64,000 nt of DNA from Linepithema humile (Eukaryota; Arthropoda; Insecta; Hymenoptera; Formicidae). Below the pieces are notes generated by a model. It ran no database searches. It saw only the letters and a list, made by a program, of their open reading frames with translations, and was not told where the DNA came from. The DNA lies in contig NC_090135.1 of assembly GCF_040581485.1 (NCBI RefSeq), forward strand, positions 2,721,001 through 2,785,000, written 5' to 3'. This document shows positions 54,848 through 64,000 of this stretch, piece by piece (the stretch's first letter is position 1; the number at the start of each line of letters is the position of its first letter). The position numbers and the translations under genes were made by a program.

Positions 54848-57800
54848 TTACAATTGTATCTTGTAATGTCCCCATGGTAGAGTATCGGTGGATTCGGATA
54901 CGACGTGTCGCTTATCATCGTACGGACTGAGCGCGAGCTTCGACTCCGACACGGTGTACACCTCGTGCATCTTTGAGCGGATGCACGATTGACGCCGTGT
55001 TAGCTCGATTTCGTCGTTGAGACACCGAGTGTAATCGTCAAACATTATAGTTCTGGCGACTACATTTTTCTTTACGCCTTTAACTTTTTTGACATCTTTT
55101 TGTCCGGTGACTCTCAACGCGTACATCTTCGCTCTCAGTCCGACAAATTCCGTCATGATCGCGCCGTTGTTCTCGTCTTTCATCAGACCGGGTACTTTCT
55201 TGTTAGCGCGCGGTATACCGTAAACGTTGTCCTCGGAGTAGTCGCTCGTGTCGAATTTTGAAATATCGCGTTTCATATCCCGATACGCGACCTCGCATTG
55301 TAGAAAGTATATCAGACTGTCGGTATCGGTATACATAATTTTGCAATTGTCGCGGTAGAGAGGCGCCATGTACTCGTAGTGAAACTCGTACAAGCAGGTC
55401 TTGGATATGTCGAGGATGCACATACCCACGTAGATCGGCTTGTCGAATTTCACTTCGAGTTTTCGCAACTCTACGGCGACTAGATCCTCCGAGAACACGC
55501 TTCGGCTGTGGAAATTCGGTTTCGCGATCATAGCCTCCGCTCCGTACCGACCATCCCACTGTGTAACGAGCCGGACATCCGTGTGATTTCGCACATTCTC
55601 CATGGTTTTGCCGAAAACCGCGTTGTTCATCAATTTGTATAAATTTTTCTAGAATTCATTACTCGCGAGTGTCCGAAACTGTGTATTCAGTTCTATGTAT
55701 CCGCGGAGCCATGGAGATTGCGCGAATTGCAGTACGCGGTGAATCTTTGCAATTCGCAGGCCATGTAGCACGCATTGCTGCAGATTACGGTAGTGAATGA
55801 CATAACGCTGCTTATCGTACAGCGTTGCGAGTAACTTGACCTCCCGCTTGCCGGGCGGCTTATCGCGCGTCGGGCAGAATGGCAGGTCGGAGTGCGCGTC
55901 GTGAAGATTCACCGGATACTCGAGATCGACTTCCAGCACGTAACCGGTAGCCGAATCGGATGCAACGGACATTACGTCAAAGCTCGCGACATCATCGGCC
56001 CATCGAAATTTGGCGTAGGGCAACGGTTGACACATTGCCCAGCCGTACAAGTTGTTTACATCATAGTACATTAGGTACGATGACGGTTCCGATGGATCGT
56101 ACGATGACATGTATTTGTTGTTGGCGGCGGCGTATCGGTTGGAGCATTGGCTGAGACCGCCGCGTATACCGCGCTCGACAAACAGCACCATATCGATGTC
56201 TGTGAGCAACTCGAACTTGATGCCCGTGTACTTCAACATAGCGTCCCACGTGTACCCCGGTAATGTGTAATACTGAGCGGGATCTAAACCGTAACTCTTT
56301 ATACACGTGTTTCGGAAATTTTCGAAAATATCCGCCAACAAAAGAACGTCTGTTTTCAAATACAAATCGCTGTATTGACCTAGATCTTCGATCGAAAAGG
56401 TTTGCCAGACGTTTGTCGCGTGCGCGTAATCGCTCTCGGATACCGTTTCTCCGGTGAGCGAGCTGTAAAACGATACGCGCGATGGTAGGCTTGTGTCCCG
56501 GAGCTTGTCGACGCTGTCGACGTACTCGTAGGGAAACACACCTTTCCGAGTAAGCAGATTGAAATGTTCCGCGGATAAATGGCTAAATTCCGATCGTGTA
56601 ATTTTTAATTCGTCCGTTGTCAGATAAGATGCTAATTTTTCAAGACTTGTACTGAGAAATCTAAACGAATCGATAAATCGTAATTTCACGCAAATTTTGG
56701 AATTTTCATCCTCCGTATCTTTAACGTTTTTAGTGAATGAAATGTAACGTTCTTTCGTCAGCGGCAGTAAATCAATGTTGCCTTCGAAAGCATTGGCAAC
56801 ATCTTTGATGATGAAATGCGCGTCGTAACCGGATAAATTGTGAAATATCATGAGGGTTAACGGGGAGGGTATACTCATCGGGATAACGTGGGAGTCTTTG
56901 TAATTTAAATTGCACGACGAGTGCGCGTGACCTCGATAACGCCCGGTAAGATGACAATGATCGCGCACCCGCGTATCGTCCGGTGTAAACGGTTTCTCGC
57001 ACACGTGACACGTCGCGGTGCTACGGAATTTTTCCGATTCCTCCGGCGTAAGATCCGCCATGGGGACGATGGTGGTGCGGATCGCTTTCACGCGGTGCGC
57101 CAAATCGTGCAGTTCATTGACGAACCACGCTGTGCAATCCTCACCGCGTTACGACTTATACCCGGATAAAGAATTATTGTACGTGCAACTTACATAATAT
57201 CCTACGCTAAACACATTGTGATGCTGATAGACGTATGTGGTGCCGTCTTGTCCATCCTTCTTCTCGAGCGTACATTCGAGATCGGCGTACACTACAAACG
57301 GGAGCCGCTCCTTCCGGTTGTAATTGCGGAACGTCAGCCACTTGTCGTCCTCGCTGGGGAGAACGACGGCGCAGTCGTTCATTTTCCCGCAGTCGATGCT
57401 GTGCGCCGATAATTTCTCCTGTATATAAAAGTAGTGTAAACACCTGTAATAATTTATTTGATTAAAACTATGAATAAAAATATTGATTTAATTTTTACGT
57501 ATATTTTTACTTACCGATCGCAAATGTACTTTTTACATTTGTGCATGCTCAGTTGTGAGCTCACCAACCGCGGCAGGTTCTTTATGCACGCAAAGTGTGC
57601 ATCGTTGTTTTTACACACGTATAGCAGGTTGACGTGCTTCTCCTTTTTGTCGTCGGTGAGCCGCAGAGGGACGATTTTGGAGTCTTCGGTGGTAAAGACG
57701 TTGACGGAGATGGCGTTCATTTTCTCAAACTTTGATATTTGTGGCAGCGTCATGGGGAACTCGATGTCGCACAGATTCAGCACCGTTGAATAGTGCGGGT

Positions 57801-58578
57801 ACTGCGATACTCTTTCCGGGTACTTTTCCGCTGGATGTAAAGCTGCTACTACTGCCCACGCAAAGCACGCATTATCGTTTGATTTCACGTTGACCACTGC
57901 CCTTTTTAACGTAACTTTCCGCGGTAACTCGATGTGGCATCCCGCGCGTAGAGGATTCAACTTGTTGACGTTGATTGTTAGGTTCAGGATACGTGACAAC
58001 GCCCATCCGCTATCACGTTCCTGAAACTCCTCCAGAGATGCCTGTATGACGTCAACCACATGCTTCGTGTACCACTCGTTTAGATCAGATGTTGGATATA
58101 TCTCTTGATTCTTCGTGGCGATGGTCTTCACGGCAGTCTTGTCGCCCGCGATGAATTCCCCGTTGAACGCGGTGTTAATCTTGACGCTGTTGTGTTCCAC
58201 CATGACGCCCTGGATCCGTTCGATGACGGTATTTCTTATCTCTCCCAAAAATTCACGAGGATCGATGTATTCGTGATTGACAACCGCACCCGTCAGCACA
58301 CGGTTCCTAAACGCCGTCTCGATCTCCTTCCACGTGTAGCCCTTCTTCTCGTATCCGCCGTATCCAGCACCGATGGGCACAAAACGCTCTTGAATGATCT
58401 TCCTCACACCCTCCAGACGCACAATTTGCGCCACCAGAGAGTTCACTACTCCGGTTCGTTGTCTCTTGCGACATTTTTGCCTCAGAGAATCGAGGTACTC
58501 GTCGCACTCGTAGTCCCATGGAAGGAACTCTCCCAACGTTTTGATATTCGCTGCTCGTACGGTGAGATCGCGCTCCAT
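54848..58578 (-). pseudogene. Polinton protein-primed DNA polymerase B, spliced, two in-frame stops
   Basis: Exon 1 is 58578-57515 (from MERDLTVRAANIKTLGEFLP to CKKYICDR) and exon 2 is 57443-54848; the GTAAGT donor and TTACAG acceptor agree, giving 1220 codons. The N-terminal domain includes LRAGCHIELP; exonuclease motifs are FVVYADLECT, FHNLSGYDAHF and YLKTDVLLLAD; palm motifs are [23 protein letters not shown] and YTDTDSLIY. Stops: TAA at 57151-57149 between the first two exonuclease motifs and TAG at 55651-55649 just before motif B. The promoter is the inward TATA box in the right TIR, 45 bp upstream. It replicates the element and is convergent with the integrase. Confidence 0.88.
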
Positions 58579-58614
58579 TTTGAACAACTGTGACAATTTA
58601 TATTTTTTCACGAG

Positions 58615-58623
58615 CTTTTTATA
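58615..58623 (-). promoter_or_regulatory. TATA box in the right TIR facing the polymerase
   Basis: TATAAAAAG on the minus strand, 45 bp upstream of the polymerase ATG at 58578. It mirrors the box at 44466-44474. Confidence 0.6.
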
Positions 58624-59200
58624 CCCGCTCGTCGCACACGACACTAATTAAAATAATCGATGATGTCACGCAAATTGAAATCTGGCAACATGGCGCCTAA
58701 AGTGGCTACCTAAGGGCCTATGATCTAAAAATAGCGATGATGTCACGCTAAAACCTGCACGAACCTGCAAAGGATATAAACAATTCTCGGAACTATGAAT
58801 CATTTTTGTATAAACAATCCTTATCTCTCTATGACTCATGCTTATATAAACAATTCTTATCTTATCTTTTCCAGGAATTTATGTAATCCGATACCTTCCC
58901 CGCACCTCCCCCTCACCTCCCTCGTCACCCCCTCCACTCCAAAAGTGCTGACGCAGTGTAATCCGATACCCTTTGTATAAACAATCCTTATCTCTATATG
59001 ACTCATGTTTATAAATTATAGCAATTTAATATGAATAAGTTTATTTTAATAAAACTTTTGAAATTGTTTATTTAAATGGTTCGCTACAATGGTGTAACTT
59101 GACTCGCGATAAGTCAGTACAATCGACGCGTTCTCTTATATTACTACAGCGGGATGATGATAAAAAAAAACTTACATTTTAAATATAAAAATTTTTTATT

Positions 59201-59800
59201 TCAATATTCGCATACAAACATTTCCGACATTTCGTCGGTATCGACACAACACATCAACTGTATGATGCCTAAGTACTCGGCTTGCGTCTTACATTTTGGT
59301 AACAATTTTTCGACGCGATCCCGACCATACGTCTGATACAATTGTCGAATACACTTCTCCGGAAGCGGTAGATCGCTCAATAGGTATCTGCTTGCAACGT
59401 TCTGGTTTATGACCTTCCCGGTGAGTTCGACGAGACTCCTCGGCTGTCGCATCGTGGTGATCCTGAAACATTTTACAATACACCTAAATATCTACTCGCT
59501 GAATATTTCTCACTTTCTATTTTTAGAGATATTTTTTTTACCTAATTCGCACAGAGTGCAATCTTTAACGTATGGCGCGGGTCCGTCGATGTGGTCGCGC
59601 TGCCACGGCTGGTTGTAGTGCAACGAGCACCGACGGTAACCCTGCACTTCCGGGTCCACTCTTACGTGTTCCGGAAGTTTCTCCCACACTTGATCCACGA
59701 ACCGAACAAACTTGCTTAATAAAATCACCTTCGGCACAAATTCTAACTCCGCTGCTGTTAAATTGAGAATATCGCGTTCATCCGAGAGTGCGATGAACAT
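59201..59800 (-). CDS. Accessory gene with SOCS-box-like C-terminus in the right TIR
   Basis: The upstream exon is 59800-59542 (MFIALSDERDILNL ... LHYNQPWQRDHIDGPAPYV ... CTLCELG) with a GTAAAA donor. The downstream frame is 59452-59201 (MRQPRSLVELTGKVINQNV ... LLSDLPLPEKCIRQLYQTYG ... CVDTDEMSEM). The latter resembles a SOCS box: SLxxLx3VI as a BC box (Thr where Cys is usual) and LPLP as a Cul5 box. The two parts differ by one base in phase using the obvious acceptor at 59465, so a shift or another acceptor is involved. A TATATAAG box lies at 59841-59834. It is absent from the left TIR. An E3-ligase adaptor role is inference. Confidence 0.45.
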
Positions 59801-60081
59801 TTCGACTGTTATACCACTCGTTCTTCGCGGGTCTTATATACCCTTATTGTATAAACATTGCGGTGATGCATTCCGACAACATGGCGCTCTACTTTGATGC
59901 GCAGAGAAAAACCAAAAGATGTAAACAGTTCTCGGAATCCTTATCTCTTCCAGGAATCCTTATCTCTTCCAGGAATCCTTATCTCTTCCAGGAATTTATG
60001 TAATCCGATACCTTCCCCTCTCCCCCGCACCTCTCTCGTTACCCCCTCCACGCCGAAATTACCCCCTCCCCTCCAAAACGA

Positions 60082-60271
60082 TGACGTCATTACCCCCTCC
60101 CCCTCAACCTCTTCCCCCTGTAATCCGATACCTTCCCCTCTCCCCCGCACCTCCCTCGTCACCCCCTCTACTCCAAATTTACCCCCTCCCCTCCAAAACG
60201 ATGACGTCATTGCCCCCTCCCCTCCAAAACGATGACGTCATTACCCCCTTCCCTCCAAAACGATGACGTCA
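60082..60271. promoter_or_regulatory. Array of four TGACGTCA sites in the right TIR
   Basis: TGACGTCA at 60082, 60202, 60233 and 60264, in the same CCAAAACGA...TTACCCCC context as the left array; the last three are 31 bp apart. Confidence 0.6.
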
Positions 60272-60358
60272 TTACCCCCTCCCCCTCAACCTCTTCCCCC
60301 CCTTCACCCGCGCACCCCCTCAGATCCCATGGGTTAGAACCCCCATAGCTATACTACT

Positions 60359-60545
60359 GCCCACCTTAAATTTCGCTGGCGCGGCAATCTTTATTCTATT
60401 GTACACCATGGACAAAAGTCTCTTTGCGATAGCGGGAGTGACATCGATTGGTCGCACATCGATAGTTCGATGTTTACGATTATTGTATTCCAAGACTAAT
60501 CGCGGTAAATCATCGATTCATCTATACGATCCATTAAGGGGATCC
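60359..60545 (-). pseudogene. Older Polinton: integrase part 1, continued at 43317-43629
   Basis: Minus-strand homology to the integrase segment around the GRKHRT motif, similar to 54240-54380 of the young copy and ending at the GCCCAC target duplication. Beyond about 60545 the similarity stops. Confidence 0.8.
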
Positions 60546-61084
60546 TACAGTTCTTCTTTACCGACATTATTTTTACAAACACTAATCTTTTTTTTAGCTA
60601 TACAGATTGAAAAATCCTTCTCCACAATTCAAGTACTTATAATAACGAAGAACGGATGCTATAATATTTAGTAAAAAACAGAAAAAAATTTTAAATTACA
60701 GTTTTGTTATCTGCACGTGGCGTCAATATTTGTTTAACTTTAAAATTCTGCAGTTTTTCTGTGCGAAAGACATAGCGTCCGTTTTCGGTCTAATATGAAA
60801 GAATATCTGTGAATTTTTAAAAGTAAGTTTGGAAGCCTAATAAAAAAGATTAGTGTCTGTAAAAATTTATGCATATGTGTGTGTGCGAGATTGAGGTACG
60901 AGAGTAAAACAGAGCAATAAATTAGTTGGCTAATATTAGAACAGATGGAGCTAAAACTTGCCTGTTTACTCGATAAGAACAGACAATACTATCCTTGTTA
61001 TTTCATCCTTGCGTGAGAGAGTAATATATATGTGTACGCACTAATACTATTAAACTCGTTCTTTTCTCTTTCTATCGTACATTT
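60546..61084. other. AT-rich spacer, no gene seen
   Basis: No domain-bearing frame, splice pair or repeat stands out. Confidence 0.4.
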
Positions 61085-61177
61085 ATTCTGTCTCTTTCTA
61101 AGTGCTCGCTTACAACATATCGCTAATTGCATCGACTTCATGCTTTTCTCACATATCTGCTTACATTTTTACTTACG

Positions 61178-61213
<36 letters not shown>

Positions 61214-61660
61214 CTCTCCCTCTGCAAGTTGATTATTATATTCTTTCATTTGTATCATTATTTTTTTATCATTTATATGGTTTTTATTTTTATAGTTCTC
61301 ATCTGCCTAAATAACAATAATTTATGCATTTTTAATTTTATAGCATATTTTATTGCATTTTATTTTGTAGTATATTTCATGTATACTGCAAAATAAAATG
61401 CATAAATAAATTTATTATATAGAAAGATGAGAACCATAAAAATAAAAGAATATAAAAATTAAAATAAAAGTCACACGAATGAAAAAAGATAATGATACAA
61501 ATGAAAGATTATAATTATAAATTAGCAGGGAGAAGGGGGGAAGGAGAAAGAGAGAAGGAGAGAGAGAGAGAGAGAAGCGCGAGTAAACATGTGGCAGATA
61601 TATGAGTGGAACATGAAGCACTGATGTACAGAGCGATATGCAATAAACAAGCGATTAGAA
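61085..61660. repeat. Foldback repeat containing (CT)n/(AG)n tracts
   Basis: The left arm (about 61085-61345) has a CT run at about 61180-61210; the right arm (about 61400-61660) is its diverged inverse with an AG run at about 61557-61575. Shared blocks include TTCATTTGTATCATTAT and the inverted ATAATGATACAAATGAA. Confidence 0.7.
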
Positions 61661-61862
61661 AAACACAGATATAAGTATATTATAAAAAAAATAAAAAAAA
61701 ATAAAATTAATTTAAAAAAATAAAATTAATTAATAATAAGAGGAATGGGAAGGAAAGAAATTTAACATAAATATATAAAATTATTTTATTTTTTATTTTT
61801 TTATAAAATTTTATGAAATACATAAAATTATATAATACGAAATGACAAGTTTGAGACAGTTT

Positions 61863-64000
61863 TTAATAATAATATCCCCCGGACGGCGCGGGTACAAATC
61901 CAAATGATGCCGGCGGCGCAGGCATATAACCGGATAGTGTCGGTGGCGCGGGCATGTATCCGGATGGTGCCGATGGCACAGACGCATATCCAGAAGCTGC
62001 AGGCGGCGCGGGCATATATCCAGGAGGTGCCGATGGCACAGACGCATATCCAGAAGCTGCAGGCGGCGCGGGCATATATCCAGGAGGTGCCGATGGCACA
62101 GACGCATATCCAGAAGCTGCAGGCGGCGCGGGCATATATCCAGGAGGTGCCGATGGCACAGACGCATATCCAGAAGCTGCAGGCGGCGCGGGCATATATC
62201 CAGGAGGTGCCGATGGCACAGACGCATATCCAGAAGCTGCAGGCGGCGCGGGCATATATCCAGGAGGTGCCGATGGCACAGACGCATATCCAGAAGCTGC
62301 AGGCGGCGCGGGCATATATCCAGGAGGTGCCGATGGCACAGACGCATATCCAGAAGGTGCAGGCGGCGCGGGCATATATCCAGGAGGTGCCGATGGCACG
62401 GACGCATATCCAGAAGGTGCAGGCGGCGCGGGCATATAACCAGGAGGTGCCGATGGCACGGACACATATCCAGAAGGTGCAGGCGGCGCGGGCATATATC
62501 CAGGAGGTGCCGATAGCACGGACACATATCCAGAAGATGCAGGCGCGGGCATGTATCCGGATGGTGCCAGTTGGAGCCCGTACCCTGGTGCGGTGTGCCG
62601 TTTAAAATTGGCATACTTCCTCTGCTTTTTTCTTTGTTGATTGATTGCTTGACGCACCGCATCATTAATATTCTGAAAAATAATATAAATATTAGTACTT
62701 TTACACAGATACACATACACACATGTATGTAACTATTCAAAAACAGAAGACAGAAGAGATTTGGATAAAAAAAGAAAAATATATAAAACAAAACTTCTGT
62801 ATAAAGCTCTGATACAAATCACATAAAGAAAATAAAAAGCAAACGAGTCGAATTGGTTATTATTACATATATTACAGATTTTTTTTTATAAAATGATAAA
62901 TAGAAACGTTTCTGCCTATATTTTCCTCTGTATAAATAGTAAAATAAATTAAACTTACATTATTATAAAAAATAAAATTATGTCGTTTGCATCCTCTATC
63001 TGCAATGGAAAATAATTTGACAAGCTTGATAAAAAGTTATGTCCAAGTTATTGTATTTCTTATTGATGATAATCATTGGAAAAATTAGATCGTCGATACT
63101 ATAGAATAATAAAATAAAATATAGAAATACCAAAATTATAATATATAAAAAGCAATTATTATATTATAATTGTAATTACAATAAAAAATTACAATTATAA
63201 TATAATAATTTCTTTTTATATATTATAATTTTGGTATTTCTATATTTTATTTTATTATTCTATAGTATCGACGATCTAATTTTTCCAATGATTATCATCA
63301 ATAAGAAATACAATAACTTGGACATAACTTTTTATCAAGCTTGTCAAATTATTTTCCATTGCAGATAGAGGATGCAAACGACATAATTTTATTTTTTATA
63401 ATAATGTAAGTTTAATTTATTTTACTATTTATACAGAGGAAAATATAGGCAGAAACGTTTCTGTTTATCATTTTATCAAAAAAAGCTCTAATATATGTAA
63501 TAATAACTTGGCTCATTTGTCTTTAATTTTTTCTTTATGAGAAAAATATATAATACTATAAATACCATAAAGAACTAACCTTTCTTACATCTTGGCCTAT
63601 TCTTCCTGTCTGGATATTCGCCCTGTCTGCTAACGGCGACGTCGCCGCAGTCCTCGTGTTCGATGTTGACGGTACCACCGGTATCGTCGTCGGGGTCCTC
63701 GTGTCCGATGTTGACGGTGCCGCCGGCACTGTCGCCGGGGTCCTCGTGTCCGATGTTGACGGTACCACCGGTATCGTCGTCGGGGTCCTCGTGTCCGATG
63801 TTGACGGTGCCGCCGGCACTGTCGCCGGGGTCCTCGTGTCCGATGTTGATGGTACCACCGGTACCGTCGCCGGGGTCCTCGTGTCCGATGTTGATGGTAC
63901 CGCCGGCACTGTCGCCGGGGTCCTCGTGTCCGATGTTGATGGTACCACCGGTACCGTCGCCGGGGTCCTCGTGTCCGATGTTGACGGTGCCGTCGGCACC
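61863..64000 (-). CDS. Spliced Pro-rich repeat protein gene, 5' end beyond the window
   Basis: The upstream exon (64000-63580) encodes a repeat of about 15 residues (VPSTSDTRTPATVPA type) and ends GQDVRK at a GTTAGT donor. The downstream exon (62672-61863) starts NINDAVRQAINQQRKKQRKY after TTTTTCAG, then repeats a 20-residue unit (PPGYMPAPPAASGYASVPSA type) about ten times and ends GGYYY. Both borders are phase 0. Tyr/Pro/Gly repeats recall structural, cuticle or annexin-like N-terminal repeats, or disordered condensate-forming proteins. No named family. The other strand is also open because of the repeat, but splice sites support minus. Confidence 0.6.
61920..62570. repeat. 60-bp tandem repeat (about ten units)
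   Basis: Units of GACGCATATCCAGAAGCTGC then AGGCGGCGCGGGCATATATC then CAGGAGGTGCCGATGGCACA repeat exactly every 60 bp; six central units look nearly identical, with drift at both edges. Confidence 0.95.
62845..63515. repeat. Large palindrome filling the intron of the Pro-rich gene
   Basis: The left arm (about 62845-63175) and right arm (about 63190-63515) are almost perfect inverted copies meeting in an AT-rich centre. It lies wholly inside the 907-bp intron (62673-63579). Matching blocks include GATCGTCGATACTATAGAAT and its complement. It is either a foldback/MITE insertion or an inverted duplication. Confidence 0.85.
63580..64000. repeat. 45-bp tandem repeat in the upstream exon
   Basis: A 45-bp unit containing GTCCTCGTGTCCGATGTTGA and alternating GGTACCACCGGTA or GGTGCCGCCGGCA repeats to the window edge. 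Confidence 0.85.

Larger units (their letters stand above)
43630..60358. mobile_element. 16.7-kb Polinton/Maverick with long TIRs and 6-bp duplication
   Basis: The ends are AGTAGTATAGCTATGGGGGT and its complement; GCCCAC flanks both sides (43624-43629 and 60359-60364). The AG start and 6-bp duplication are Polinton hallmarks. It encodes protein-primed PolB, retroviral-type integrase with chromodomain, packaging ATPase, adenain-type protease, and major and minor capsid proteins, in a divergent/convergent layout. It lies inside the integrase gene of an older relative. Polintons are both transposons and candidate virus genomes (adintovirus-like). Confidence 0.96.
58605..60358. repeat. Right terminal inverted repeat of the Polinton, with an extra block
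   Basis: The inner part (58605 to about 58990) and outer part (about 59935-60358) mirror the left repeat. Between them, about 59010-59930, lies sequence absent from the left side and carrying a gene with its own TATA box. Confidence 0.8.

Noticed and set aside
61904..62605. Plus-strand repeat frames (HIQKLQAARAYIQEVPMAQT and GADGTDAYPEAAGG types)
   Set aside because: By-products of the 60-bp repeat; the minus frame has phase-matched splice sites and joins another exon.
1..64000. tRNA, rRNA or other classical RNA genes
   Set aside because: No cloverleaf-like or conserved rRNA sequence was noticed by eye; a covariance search would be needed to exclude divergent ones.

Overview
This window looks like a transposon-dense stretch of an insect genome, most likely a hymenopteran such as an ant. 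That inference rests on the mix of BEL/Pao, Penelope-like, PIF/Harbinger, P-element/THAP and Polinton (Maverick) sequences, the AT-rich spacers, and short insect-style introns with GT...AG borders. No ordinary conserved host gene is recognisable. Almost every coding signal belongs to a mobile element or to one of two low-complexity, proline-rich spliced genes.

Left third (1-27.6 kb). A broken minus-strand gene with two tandem Ulp1-like (C48) protease domains runs off the left edge. A 463-bp hairpin MITE follows. Next comes a giant imperfect palindrome (about 4.63-11.48 kb) whose arms each carry the same four-exon gene for a Pro-rich/poly-Gln/RGG protein, arranged head to head. One arm was later hit by a 945-bp solo LTR and the other lost about 215 bp. 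Then come a Penelope-like fragment (minus), a decayed BEL/Pao element (minus), and a second Penelope-like element (plus) whose 3' tail is split by a 3.5-kb DNA transposon with an intact DDE transposase. A decayed PIF/Harbinger transposase follows, with a convergent Myb/SANT-like spliced gene.

Middle (27.6-41.8 kb). A young, apparently complete BEL/Pao retrotransposon (identical-length 619-bp LTRs, CTCTT target duplication) sits inside an older solo LTR (GTAC duplication). Its gag and pol share one frame, separated only by TGA-CTA, which suggests stop-codon readthrough. To its right lies a P-element-like THAP transposase gene split by an 870-bp palindromic MITE, two TAA-flanked MITEs, and a 1.7-kb relative of the P-like element that hides a tiny two-exon THAP-domain gene.

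Right (41.8-60.5 kb). A 16.7-kb Polinton/Maverick (43630-60358) with long inverted repeats and a 6-bp target duplication (GCCCAC) has inserted into the integrase gene of an older, rotting Polinton of the same family. The young element carries the virion module: double-jelly-roll major capsid, penton-like minor capsid, adenain-like protease, a PLA2-domain protein, packaging ATPase, a DUF8207-like protein and a coiled-coil protein. It also has a convergent integrase and protein-primed type B DNA polymerase, plus several small spliced or accessory genes. Its terminal repeats carry arrays of the palindrome TGACGTCA (a CRE/ATF-type site) and a TATA box facing inward at each end. Morphogenesis ORFs are open; polymerase and integrase each carry two in-frame stops, so the copy looks recently disabled for autonomous movement.

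Right edge (60.5-64 kb). Microsatellites and two foldback repeats surround a minus-strand spliced gene made of 15- and 20-residue Pro-rich repeats, whose intron is itself mostly a large palindrome.
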